Part shown: positions 24,465-32,646 of the stretch, in pieces
Layout of the letters: each line of letters opens with the position of its first letter
Position numbering within the stretch: position 1 is the stretch's first letter
Source: Mycolicibacter engbaekii
GTDB lineage: Bacteria; Actinomycetota; Actinomycetes; Mycobacteriales; Mycobacteriaceae
Length of the DNA: 64,000 bases
Assembly (NCBI RefSeq): GCF_002101585.1
Contig: NZ_LQOT01000004.1
Location: forward strand, 37,760 to 101,759
Reading direction: 5' to 3'
The notes under the pieces: generated by a model
What the model was told of the DNA's origin: nothing
Database searches by the model: none
The model's input: the letters and a program-made list of their open reading frames with translations, nothing else
Translations under genes and position numbers: made by a program

Positions 24465-25574
24465 TCACGATGCCTCCCGGATCGGGGTGCGCCCGGCCGC
24501 GATGAGGGACTGGTGAGTGGGCGCCGCGGGAACGTGTGCGGGCCGGCCGACGGCGAACTCTTTGCGCAGCACCGGCACCACGTGCTCCCCCAGTAGATCG
24601 AGCTGTTCGAGCACGGTCTTCAACGGCAGCCCCGCATGGTCGATCAGGAAGAGCTGGCGCTGGTAGTCGCCGACGTATTCCCGAAACCCCAGGGTCTTGT
24701 CGATCACCTGCTGGGGCGAACCGACCGTCAGGGGCGTCTGGGCGCTGAACTCCTCGAGGCTGGGCCCGTAGCCGTAGACCGGGGCGTTGTCGAAGTACGG
24801 CCGGAACTCGTTCACCGCGTCTTGGCTGTTGGGCCGCAGGAACACCTGACCGCCCAGACCGACGATCGCCTGGTCGGGGTCACCGTGGCCGTGGTGTTCG
24901 AAACGCTCGCGGTAGAGCTGCACCATCCGCTGGGTGTGCGATGCCGGCCAGAAGATATGGTTGGCGAAGAAGCCGTCGCCGTAAAACGCGGCGAGTTCGG
25001 CGATTTCGGGACTGCGGATCGAACCGTGCCAGACGAACGGCGCAACTCCGTCCAGCGGGCGCGGCGCCAGGGTGAAACCGCGCAACGGCGCACGGTACTC
25101 ACCGGTCCAGTCGACGACCTCCTCGCGCCACAACCGGCGCAACAGCCGGTAGTTCTCCACGGTCAGCGGCAGCGCGGACCCGATGTCCCTGCCGAACCAG
25201 GGGTACACCGGTCCGGTGTTTCCGCGGCCCAGCATCAGATCCACCCGGCCATCGGCGAGGTGTTGCAACACGCTGTAGTCCTCGGCGATCTTCACCGGGT
25301 CGTTGGTGGTGATCAGCGTGGTCGCGGTGCTGAGCACGATGCGCTCGGTCTGCGCTGCGAGGTAGCCCAGCAGGGTGGTCGGCGACGACGGCACGAATGG
25401 CGGGTTGTGGTGCTCGCCGGTGGCGAACACGTCCAGACCGACCTCCTCGGCCTTTTTCGCGATCACCACGGTCGCCCGGATCCGCTCCGCCTCAGTCGGC
25501 GTACGACCGGTGGTCGGGTCGGCGGTGACATCGCCGACGGTGAAGATGCCGAACTGCATACCGGTGTTGGTCAC
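24465..25574 (-). CDS. LLM-class (luciferase-like) flavin-dependent oxidoreductase
   Basis: This 369-aa TIM-barrel monooxygenase or dehydrogenase belongs to the bacterial luciferase-like superfamily. Visible motifs are GEHHNPPFVPSSP, the barrel segment DGRVDLMLGRG, and APFVWHGSIRSPEIAELAA. The GTG at 25574 (MTNTGMQFGIF) is preceded by AAGGAGGG with ideal spacing, which decides the start over the ATG at 25559. The cofactor could be FMN or F420, and the sequence does not settle this. A perfect palindrome is 33 bases upstream and the MarR gene is divergent, so MarR control is likely. Confidence 0.86.
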   Translation of the reverse strand: MTNTGMQFGIFTVGDVTADPTTGRTPTEAERIRATVVIAKKAEEVGLDVFATGEHHNPPFVPSSPTTLLGYLAAQTERIVLSTATTLITTNDPVKIAEDYSVLQHLADGRVDLMLGRGNTGPVYPWFGRDIGSALPLTVENYRLLRRLWREEVVDWTGEYRAPLRGFTLAPRPLDGVAPFVWHGSIRSPEIAELAAFYGDGFFANHIFWPASHTQRMVQLYRERFEHHGHGDPDQAIVGLGGQVFLRPNSQDAVNEFRPYFDNAPVYGYGPSLEEFSAQTPLTVGSPQQVIDKTLGFREYVGDYQRQLFLIDHAGLPLKTVLEQLDLLGEHVVPVLRKEFAVGRPAHVPAAPTHQSLIAAGRTPIREAS

Positions 25575-25606
25575 GCGAAGCCCTCCTTGTTGATCACTGT
25601 AGCTGA

Positions 25607-25703
25607 TAGTTGCTAACGCAACTAGTTTTCGATTCATTCCGGAGATGGATTGCGGATATAGCGAGCGCCTCCCCGGTCCAGTGATGCTCGAAGCAACTAC
25701 ATT
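25607..25703. promoter_or_regulatory. MarR operator and leaderless promoter between the LLM gene and marR
   Basis: TAGTTGC-TAAC-GCAACTA (25607-25624) is a perfect 7-bp dyad in front of the LLM gene. The half site GCAACTA recurs at 25693-25699. That half site overlaps TACATT (25698-25703), which ends 6 bases before the marR ATG and would act as -10 of a leaderless message. MarR binding would repress both directions. Confidence 0.6.
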
Positions 25704-25709
25704 GAGAGC

Positions 25710-26168
25710 ATGGACACGCGCTGGCTCAGCCAGAAGGAACAACGCATGTGGCGCGGCTATCTGGACAGCACACGCCTGCTGCTGCGCAGCCTGGACCGGC
25801 AATTGACCGCCGACTCAGGACTGAGCCTGTCCGACTTCGAGATTCTGGCGCTGCTGTCCGAGGCGCCGGAGCGCCGGATGCGTATGAACGAGCTGGCCGA
25901 CATCACCGTGACCACCCGCAGCGGGGTGACCCGCGCGGTCAAACGGCTGACCGACGCCGGCTGGGTCCGCCAGGTCAGGTGTGAGGAAGACAAGCGCGGG
26001 CAGTACGCCGAACTCACCGAGTCGGGCATCAACAAACTGCGCACCGCCGCGCCGGGTCATGTCGCAGCGGTGCGCGCCGGCCTGTTCGATTCCCTGAGCC
26101 CCCGCGAGGTGGAGTTGTTCAGCCACTCCTACGCCCGCATCCGCGACAATCTGCTGGAGCACCCGTAG
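25710..26168 (+). CDS. MarR-family transcriptional regulator
   Basis: This 152-aa winged helix-turn-helix protein has the recognition region at about residues 55-100 (MNELADITVTTRSGVTRAVKRL) followed by the beta-wing residues EEDKRGQYAELTESG. It diverges from the LLM oxidoreductase and wrbA genes and is the likely repressor of both, responding to quinones or oxidants (inferred from the target genes). Its own transcript is predicted to be leaderless and autoregulated through the GCAACTA half site. The family call is certain; the ligand is unknown. Confidence 0.9.
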   Translation: MDTRWLSQKEQRMWRGYLDSTRLLLRSLDRQLTADSGLSLSDFEILALLSEAPERRMRMNELADITVTTRSGVTRAVKRLTDAGWVRQVRCEEDKRGQYAELTESGINKLRTAAPGHVAAVRAGLFDSLSPREVELFSHSYARIRDNLLEHP

Positions 26169-26209
26169 GCATTCTCGGCGAAGACGATCGGCCGCGGCCG
26201 CAAGGTCCA

Positions 26210-26215
26210 TACGAT
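26210..26215 (+). promoter_or_regulatory. -10 hexamer for a leaderless php message
   Basis: TACGAT fits the TAnnnT mycobacterial -10 and ends 7 bases before the php ATG. No Shine-Dalgarno is visible, so transcription probably starts at the ATG. Confidence 0.5.
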
Positions 26216-26222
26216 CGGGGCC

Positions 26223-27200
26223 ATGTCGCAATGCCAGACCGCGCGCGGTCCGATCAACACCGCCGACCTCGGCGTCACGCTGATGCACGAGCACGTGTTC
26301 ATCATGACCACCGAGCTCGCCCAGAACTATCCGGAAGTCTGGGGCGACGAGGACGCCCGGGTGGCCGACGCGATCGCCCGGCTCAACGAGCTCAAAGCCG
26401 CCGGCGTGGACACCATCGTCGATCTGACGGTGATCGGACTGGGCCGCTACATTCCGCGGATCGCCCGGGTCGCGGCCGGAACCGAGCTCAACATCGTGGT
26501 GGCGACCGGGCTCTACACCTATGACGACATCCCGTTCTTCTACCACTTCCGCGGCCCCGGCACCCTGCTGGACGGCCCGGAGCTGATGGCCGACATGTTC
26601 GTCCGCGACATCGAGTCCGGCATCGCCGACACGGGGATCAAGGCGGGAATCCTCAAGTGCGCCACCGACCAACCGGGCGTCACTCCCGGAGTCGAGCGGG
26701 TGCTGCGCGCCGTGGCCAATGCCCACCGGCGTACCGGCGTTCCGATCTCCACCCACACCCATGCCGGCACCCGGCGCGGCCTGGAACAGCAGCGGATCTT
26801 TGAAGAAGAAGGCGTCGACCTGTCCCGGGTGGTGATCGGCCACTCCGGCGACAGCACCGATCTGGGCTACCTGGAGGAACTGATCGCCGCGGGGTCGTAT
26901 CTGGGCATGGACCGCTTCGGCATCGACATGTTCCTGCCGTTCGAGGAGCGGGTGAACACCGTGGCGGCCATGTGCGAGCGCGGCCACGCCGACAAAATGG
27001 TGCTCTCCCACGACGCCAACTGCTACTTCGACGCCTTACCCGGTGACCTGAGCGCGACGGCCGCACCCAACTGGCACTACCTGCACATCCACAATGACGT
27101 GCTGCCCGCGCTGCGCCAGCGCGGCGTCACCGAGGACCAGTTGCACACCATGCTGGTCGACAACCCGCGCAAGATCTTCGAGCACTCCGGGGCCTACTGA
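26223..27200 (+). CDS. php: Phosphotriesterase-like lactonase (Rv0230c-like)
   Basis: This 325-aa metal-dependent amidohydrolase belongs to the PLL family, whose members hydrolyse lactones such as acyl-homoserine lactones and, weakly, organophosphates. Metal ligands are recognisable: HEH near residue 23, the bridging Lys in GILKCATD, His in STHTHAG and in IGHSGD, and Asp in LSHDANCYF. Its length matches M. tuberculosis PPH. The stop codon lies inside a hairpin, 13 bases from the convergent tetR. Confidence 0.92.
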   Translation: MSQCQTARGPINTADLGVTLMHEHVFIMTTELAQNYPEVWGDEDARVADAIARLNELKAAGVDTIVDLTVIGLGRYIPRIARVAAGTELNIVVATGLYTYDDIPFFYHFRGPGTLLDGPELMADMFVRDIESGIADTGIKAGILKCATDQPGVTPGVERVLRAVANAHRRTGVPISTHTHAGTRRGLEQQRIFEEEGVDLSRVVIGHSGDSTDLGYLEELIAAGSYLGMDRFGIDMFLPFEERVNTVAAMCERGHADKMVLSHDANCYFDALPGDLSATAAPNWHYLHIHNDVLPALRQRGVTEDQLHTMLVDNPRKIFEHSGAY

Positions 27201-27210
27201 CCGGCCCCGG
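27187..27210. terminator. Hairpin between convergent php and tetR
   Basis: CCGGGGCC (27187-27194) and GGCCCCGG (27203-27210) form a perfect 8-bp stem with an 8-base loop containing the php stop codon. Confidence 0.6.
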
Positions 27211-27213
27211 AGG

Positions 27214-27828
27214 TCACCCCACCAACGAACCGGTGCGCACGACCAAGGTCCGCACCAGGGCCTGCAGTCGCTCGCGGGTCGCCGATTGGGGATCGCTGAG
27301 GCGCAATTGCAGAAGCTCGCGGGCGGCCGCCTGCAACATGCGGGCGGTGTAGTCGGGGTCGGGCAGGCCGGGGTAGCTGCGCTGTAACTCGCCCACCAGG
27401 TAGGTGCGCACCACTTCCTGCGCCTGGCCAAGCCGCTCGTGCAGTTCCGGCGGCGCCCCCTGCGGGGGCGACAGAAACAGTCGCCACGTGGCGGGCTGGG
27501 CGTCGGCGGCCTCGACCACGCTGTCGAACCGGCTGACCAGAACGCCGTCCGCGTCCGCGTCGGTCGTCGCGGAGATCACCTCGGCGAACTGGGCGCCCGC
27601 CCGAGCGGCCTCGCGATCGATCAACGCGACGAACAAGCCTGCGGGGTCACCGAACTGCTGATAGATCAGCGATCGGTTGATACCGGCCTCGCGGGCTATC
27701 CGGTTCGGGGTGGCGGCGTGAAACCCCTCGGCGTCGACGATGGCGTGCGTGACGTCGAGGATCTGGTTCCGCCGGGCCTGCGCCGTCATCCGCCGCCGCG
27801 ACGGCCCCGAAGTCATGGCTGACAGCAT
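27214..27828 (-). CDS. TetR-family regulator (Rv0232-like)
   Basis: This 204-aa TetR protein has its helix-turn-helix at about residues 21-66 (QILDVTHAIVDAEGFHAAT, REAGINRSLIYQQFGDPAGL). Two ATG codons are possible (27828 and 27816). The first has CAGGAAG 5 bases upstream and was chosen. A 6-bp dyad with a 9-base spacer lies just upstream and may be its own operator. M. tuberculosis has a TetR gene two genes from php, so orthology with Rv0232 is plausible. Target genes and ligand are unknown. Confidence 0.86.
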   Translation of the reverse strand: MLSAMTSGPSRRRMTAQARRNQILDVTHAIVDAEGFHAATPNRIAREAGINRSLIYQQFGDPAGLFVALIDREAARAGAQFAEVISATTDADADGVLVSRFDSVVEAADAQPATWRLFLSPPQGAPPELHERLGQAQEVVRTYLVGELQRSYPGLPDPDYTARMLQAAARELLQLRLSDPQSATRERLQALVRTLVVRTGSLVG

Positions 27829-27840
27829 AAGTAGCTTCCT

Positions 27841-27861
27841 GTTGCTAGAGGTACCAGCAAC
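27841..27861 (-). promoter_or_regulatory. Dyad upstream of the Rv0232-like tetR
   Basis: GTTGCT-N9-AGCAAC lies 13 bases before the tetR start and has the size of a TetR operator. The remaining 140 bases to the next gene hold no visible gene. Confidence 0.4.
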
Positions 27862-28003
27862 CTGTGAGTTTGTGAAGTCCGGCGGTCATGCGGGCCGGCT
27901 GGGGCGACCGCCCGACAGCAGATCTGAATCCCACGGCATCGCAATCGATTACACACCGACCGGCAGACCGGGCACGGCACCGAAGCGGCGATGGGGGCCG
28001 CAC

Positions 28004-28597
28004 TCACCAGACCAGGCGCGCAAGGTGCGTTTCCGCGTAGTCGCGGACCGCCACGGTGTCGTTGATGTCGAGCACTCCGCCTCGGTTGGTGAGCAGCGAT
28101 CCGACCAGGCGCACCAAGATCTCCGCGGTGGTCTGCACGGCTTCGTCGGGCATGGTGACTCCGCACAGTCTCAGCGTCGCGGCAACCAGGTTGCTGGCGC
28201 GCAAAAATGCCCGCTCTCCCTTGGGCGTGTTGAGCCCGATGAGAAGCTCCGGCTCGTTGGCGATCACCGCGGTGGCCAGCGGGCTCTCGGTGATACGCCG
28301 CATGGCAAGGGTGAAGCATTCCACGATGGCGCCGGCGGCATCCTGGGCGCGGGCGGCGTGGCCGAGCTCGACGAACAAGACCTGGGTGTCGGCCTCGACG
28401 AGTTGCTCGAAGAGCGCCTCTTTGGTGGGGAAGTGCCGGTACAGCGTGCGGCGGCTCACACCGGCGCGCTGGGCCACGGCGTCGATGTTGGCCCGGCGAA
28501 AGCCGTGCCTGGCGAACTCGACCCGCGCGGCCTCGAGGATGGCGCCTGCCGTGCCACCCATGGCATCGCGCACGGTGACCGATGCCGGACTGGCCAT
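28004..28597 (-). CDS. TetR-family regulator divergent from the DUF2236 gene
   Basis: This 197-aa TetR protein has its helix-turn-helix at about residues 18-65 (GAILEAARVEFARHGFRRANI, AQRAGVSRRTLYRHFPTKEAL). The open frame continues upstream to 28765, but the ATG at 28597 has AGGAAGGG 6 bases before it and gives a normal TetR N-terminus. It diverges from the oxygenase-like gene, with an imperfect dyad between them, so it may control that gene. The effector is unknown. Confidence 0.87.
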   Translation of the reverse strand: MASPASVTVRDAMGGTAGAILEAARVEFARHGFRRANIDAVAQRAGVSRRTLYRHFPTKEALFEQLVEADTQVLFVELGHAARAQDAAGAIVECFTLAMRRITESPLATAVIANEPELLIGLNTPKGERAFLRASNLVAATLRLCGVTMPDEAVQTTAEILVRLVGSLLTNRGGVLDINDTVAVRDYAETHLARLVW

Positions 28598-28683
28598 GTC
28601 GCCCTTCCTGTCCTGTGCGGCGGAGAGCCGCCGATGCCCGGCGGCCGCCGCTGTCAGCGGGGACTTCCCGCGTGCTATCGTGA

Positions 28684-28703
28684 CACAATTACATAAGTTT
28701 GTG
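28684..28703. promoter_or_regulatory. Imperfect dyad between tetR and the DUF2236 gene
   Basis: CACAA-N10-TTGTG lies in an unusually AT-rich patch, 81-128 bases from the two divergent starts. It is a candidate operator for the adjacent TetR. The rest of the 213-base intergenic region shows nothing else. Confidence 0.35.
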
Positions 28704-28810
28704 CCATTGCGCGGGTTTCGTGATGCGCGGCCCCGTGTCGCCACCGATTCACCGCCGGCCGGCACGCCAGACCGATCACTCGGAATCTGCTAGTCATCGG
28801 AGGTTCTTGG

Positions 28811-30139
28811 ATGCCCACGCACTACCCCGAGCTGTACGAGCGCGTCCGGCGCCAGGCCGAGCTGCTCCCGGATCTGTACGGCGACCTGAACTTCGATGTG
28901 CAGCCCTACCGCACCACGACCGACCCCGACGACGTGTCATCGCTGCGCGCCAAGCCCGCCACTCGCGCCAAGCTGCTGGCCGATGAAGCTGCCGTCGAAC
29001 TGATCTCGACCGCGACCTGGCTCGGGGACGTGGTGGCGGACTCCTACGCCGCCCTGATGGGCCAGTACAGCGTCACCAGCTTGATCAGCATGCTCAAGAC
29101 CGCCTGCCGCAAGGGCATCGAGGCAGTGCCCGACGCGCCGCCCGAGCTGGCTGCGCTCATCGCCGATATGGAAGCCACCCCGGACTGGCTGGACATGGAC
29201 CTGGTCCGCAAAGGCGCCGAGGAGTCGCAGGTGCCGATGGCCCTCTTGGCGCCGTTCGTGGTGCGGGGATCGTTCATCGCGACCTTCCTCAACACCTACG
29301 CGGCACTTCCGATGGCCTTGACCGGCGCGCTGACCGGCAAACGCGCGGCCCGGCGAGTCAACGAGACCACCAGCTTCTTCACCGTCACCACCCTGCCCGG
29401 CGCGCTGGACCGGCACGGGCCGGGATTCGAGGCGGCGGCGATGGTGCGCCTGATGCACTCGATGGTCCGTTTCAACGCCCTCAAGCGTTCCCCGAAATGG
29501 GACATCGACATCTACGGGCTGCCGATCCCGCAGATCGACCAGATGCCCGCCGGGATGATCAATCTGTTCGTGCTGGCGATGGACGCCCACCGCAAGGGCC
29601 GCACCGAATTCACCCCGAGTGAGCGTGCCGTCGTCGAGTTCACCCATTACCGCAACTTCCTGCTCGGACTGCCCCAGGAGTTGCTGCCGACCACCCCCGC
29701 CGAGATCATCCGGGTGTTCAGTGCCCGCGCGGCACTGCTGCGCGACGACTTCGACGACGCCACCTGCGGAGAGATGGTGCGCTCGACGATGGCCGCCTAC
29801 CTGCGGCCGGAAGAGACGCTGCGCGAACGCATCGCCGACGCGGTCGAGAAGAGCTACAGCAAGGTGTTTTTCGTTCGGATGTTCAGCGGCGGCCGGCGCG
29901 ACGTGGCCGCGAAGATGGGTGTCACGCTCGGTCTCGGCGATTACGCCCGGGTGGCGCTGACGACTCCGTTCGTGGTCGGGCGCCTCATGCTGGTGCAGCG
30001 CGCCGCCCGCACCCCCGGGTTGCGGCGCATCACAGGAGCCTACGTCCTCCGGCTGCTCAAACGGCGCCTGCAGACCTACGGCACGCCCGAGTTCACCAGC
30101 GACGCATCCGAGTACACCCCGTCGGGCCGGGCTGCCTGA
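28811..30139 (+). CDS. DUF2236 / MpaB-like oxygenase family protein
   Basis: This is a 442-aa predicted heme-binding protein of the DUF2236 family, whose studied members include rubber oxygenase Lcp and the fungal MpaB. A conserved Arg and Thr-rich helix (RRVNETTSFFTVTT) is followed by VRLMHSMVRFNAL. There H216 is the expected heme ligand and R219 is part of the VR signature. No signal peptide is evident, so it is probably cytoplasmic or peripheral. The ATG has GGAGG at 28798-28802. The 3' end overlaps the convergent acyltransferase gene by 64 bases. The substrate is unknown. Confidence 0.8.
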   Translation: MPTHYPELYERVRRQAELLPDLYGDLNFDVQPYRTTTDPDDVSSLRAKPATRAKLLADEAAVELISTATWLGDVVADSYAALMGQYSVTSLISMLKTACRKGIEAVPDAPPELAALIADMEATPDWLDMDLVRKGAEESQVPMALLAPFVVRGSFIATFLNTYAALPMALTGALTGKRAARRVNETTSFFTVTTLPGALDRHGPGFEAAAMVRLMHSMVRFNALKRSPKWDIDIYGLPIPQIDQMPAGMINLFVLAMDAHRKGRTEFTPSERAVVEFTHYRNFLLGLPQELLPTTPAEIIRVFSARAALLRDDFDDATCGEMVRSTMAAYLRPEETLRERIADAVEKSYSKVFFVRMFSGGRRDVAAKMGVTLGLGDYARVALTTPFVVGRLMLVQRAARTPGLRRITGAYVLRLLKRRLQTYGTPEFTSDASEYTPSGRAA

Positions 30140-31296
30140 GGCGAGTCCGGGCGTTGCGGCGCGTGCCGGTTCTCCCAGCCGCGCAGCTTCTCCCGACACG
30201 GTTGCTCCACCAGGGCGTAGCTGACCGCGGCGATCGCGACGGTGAAAACCATCGTCAGCGCCAGCACCACCGCCATGTCCCCGGTGAATGCGAAGCGCCC
30301 GATCACCGGAAAGACCATGTCCAGTGCCGCCAGGTGCCAGATGAAGATCCCGTAGGACCAGCGGCCCAGGGTCACCATCGGCGCGCTGGCCAGGAACCGG
30401 TGCGCGGTGTCGGGCCGGTCCAGCACCAGTGGGGCCAACAGCGACCACGCCAGCACCCCGCCCATCGCGGTCCGCACGATGAACTGCTCGACGGTTGCCG
30501 AGGTGAGCCCTTCCGGGCCGGCCAGCGGTGAGGCCGCCACCAGAAACGCCACCAGGGTCACGCCCGCCATCGGTAGCCGCCGGCGGGCCAGCCGGTGCAC
30601 CCAGCCGACCGGGCTGTAGGCCCACTCCGCGAGCAGCATGCCCGCCCCGAACCAGCAGCCGTAGGCCGGCGCCCAGTTCAGCGGGTTCACCCCGTAGGGC
30701 GTATGGATCGGCAGGTATCCCCAGCCGAGGCTGAGCAGCGCCACGGCCGCGATCGCCGGTATTCGCGCGCGCACCGGCAACCAGCGCGCCGCCAGCGCCA
30801 GCAGCGGCAGCGCGAGGTAGAAGCTGACCTCCACCGCCAGACTCCACATCTGGGTCAGTCCCGGGGTCAGCGTCAGCGGCACATAGATCTGCGTCATGGT
30901 GAGGTTGGCCAGCCAGACCGTCAGACTGGCTCCCTCGGCGTCGGGGAGCAGCGCCAGCACCACCACCACCGCCACGAGGTAGGCCGGCATGATCCGCACC
31001 AGCCGCGACCGCAGGTAATGGCCGGTCGGCGGCGCCGGACGCAACCCGCGCGCGGCGGCGGCATGGCCCCGCCACAACAAGAACCCGCTCAGCGCGAAGA
31101 ACACCGCGACAGCCATGTCGAACCGGCCCCATAGCCGGCCGCTGATTCCCGACGAGTGCCCGGTCTGAAATGCGACATGGGTGATCACCACGCCGATGGC
31201 CGCGCAGGCGCGCATACCCTCGACAGCGGGCAGGAAGCTGCGAACGCCACCCACCTGCTCGTTCATCTGATTAGGGACCGAGGCTTCGATGGACAC
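30076..31296 (-). CDS. Membrane acyltransferase, acyltransferase-3 family (Rv0228-like)
   Basis: This 406-aa polytopic membrane protein has about ten hydrophobic segments. The family signature is at the N-terminus (FLPAVEGMRACAAIGVVITHVAF, with the catalytic His in ITH), and RSRLVRIMPAYLVAVVVV follows. Such enzymes acylate sugars or lipids at the membrane. The GTG at 31296 gives a length close to Rv0228; an ATG at 31266 is also possible. It diverges from the DUF3068 gene. Its last 64 bases run antisense to the end of the DUF2236 gene. Confidence 0.87.
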   Translation of the reverse strand: MSIEASVPNQMNEQVGGVRSFLPAVEGMRACAAIGVVITHVAFQTGHSSGISGRLWGRFDMAVAVFFALSGFLLWRGHAAAARGLRPAPPTGHYLRSRLVRIMPAYLVAVVVVLALLPDAEGASLTVWLANLTMTQIYVPLTLTPGLTQMWSLAVEVSFYLALPLLALAARWLPVRARIPAIAAVALLSLGWGYLPIHTPYGVNPLNWAPAYGCWFGAGMLLAEWAYSPVGWVHRLARRRLPMAGVTLVAFLVAASPLAGPEGLTSATVEQFIVRTAMGGVLAWSLLAPLVLDRPDTAHRFLASAPMVTLGRWSYGIFIWHLAALDMVFPVIGRFAFTGDMAVVLALTMVFTVAIAAVSYALVEQPCREKLRGWENRHAPQRPDSPQAARPDGVYSDASLVNSGVP

Positions 31297-31370
31297 ACAG
31301 TAGCTGTTTCGTCTGCTGCTGTTAGGGTCGAACAAATTTAGGTGCGGGTTCAACTGGAGGGTGCGGCGAC

Positions 31371-32639
31371 GTGAACCGAGCAATCATGATGCGTATCGCG
31401 GCATGCGCAGTCATGGGCCTCGGCGCCGCTCTATTGGTGGCGGCGCTGTTGCTGTCTACCTATACCGCAGGCAAGATCGCCAAGATCCCGCTGGATCTGG
31501 ACGTCACGCTGGTCGGCAACGGCAGCGGCTCCGCCCTGGATCCCGAGTCCCTCGGCCGGGAACACGCCGTCGTGGACCAGGATGTGCCGCTGGTGTCGCA
31601 GGAGCAGATCACGGTCGAGTCACCGGCCAACGCCGACGTGGTGACCCTGCAGGTCGGATCGTCGGTGCGGCGCGCCGATCGGCAGAAGGACACCGGGCTG
31701 CTGTTGGCGATCGTCGACACCGTGACCCTCAACCGCACTACGGCGCGGGCGATTTCCGATGACACCCACCCGGGTGGCTCGGTGCAGCGCCCGCGCAATT
31801 TCGAGGACGAGAACCCGCCCACCAATATCGCGCTGCCCCACGAAGGACTGTCCTACCGGTTCCCCTTCGACACCGAGAAGCAGTCGTACCAGTACTTCGA
31901 CCCGATCGCCCAGAAGGCCTACGAGGCCAACTACGAGGGCGAGGACGACGTCAACGGGCTGACCACCTACCGATTCGTGCAGAACGTCGGCTACGACGAA
32001 GACGGCAGCCTCAACGAGCCGATCCGTTACCCGTCGCTGTATGGCCACGACGAAGACGGCGAGATCACCGCGCCGGCCCGGATGTGGAACATCGAAGGCG
32101 CCGATCCCGACGAGGACATCACGATGACGCGGTACTACGCCGCGCAGCGCACGATGTGGGTCGACCCCGTCTCGGGCACCATCGTCAAGTCGAAAGTGCA
32201 CGCCAACCACTACTTCGCGCGTGACCCGCTCAAGCCGGAGGTCGCGCTGGTGGACTACACGGTCACCAGCTCCGAGGAGACCATCGAGGCACAGGTCGAC
32301 GCCGCCCGCAACGAGCGGGATCGGGTAGCCCTGTGGTCGCGGGTCCTGCCGATCACCTTCACCGCCGCGGGTCTGATCTGTCTGCTCAGCGGTGTCCTGG
32401 TCGGCTGGTTCAGCCTGCCCGCCGAGGCCGCTCTGGGACGTCCCGGCCGTCTGGGCTCCGAGGAAGGGTTCTTCGGCGGGTTCGCGCCCAAATCGCCGAC
32501 CGCCCAGCAACCGTCGGGAGCTGAGGCCGAGACCGAGAAGCTGCCGACGCAACGTCCCCAACTGGACCGGCCGGCGGCGCCACCGGAGCCGAGCGCCCCG
32601 GATCGCGGCACCCCGGATTCGGCGCCCGACCAGCCGTAG
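31371..32639 (+). CDS. DUF3068 / PorA-family membrane protein (Rv0227c-like)
   Basis: The protein has 422 aa. An N-terminal hydrophobic helix (about residues 8-30) precedes a large outer domain that ends in a second membrane helix (VLPITFTAAGLICLLSGVLVG, about 325-346). A Pro/Glu-rich cytoplasmic tail completes it. The corynebacterial and M. smegmatis relatives have been linked to lipomannan/lipoarabinomannan maturation, as I recall. GGAGGG (31355-31360) sets the GTG start. It lies 7 bases ahead of the next membrane protein gene, so they form an operon. Confidence 0.87.
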   Translation: MNRAIMMRIAACAVMGLGAALLVAALLLSTYTAGKIAKIPLDLDVTLVGNGSGSALDPESLGREHAVVDQDVPLVSQEQITVESPANADVVTLQVGSSVRRADRQKDTGLLLAIVDTVTLNRTTARAISDDTHPGGSVQRPRNFEDENPPTNIALPHEGLSYRFPFDTEKQSYQYFDPIAQKAYEANYEGEDDVNGLTTYRFVQNVGYDEDGSLNEPIRYPSLYGHDEDGEITAPARMWNIEGADPDEDITMTRYYAAQRTMWVDPVSGTIVKSKVHANHYFARDPLKPEVALVDYTVTSSEETIEAQVDAARNERDRVALWSRVLPITFTAAGLICLLSGVLVGWFSLPAEAALGRPGRLGSEEGFFGGFAPKSPTAQQPSGAEAETEKLPTQRPQLDRPAAPPEPSAPDRGTPDSAPDQP

Positions 32640-32646
32640 TTCCGCG

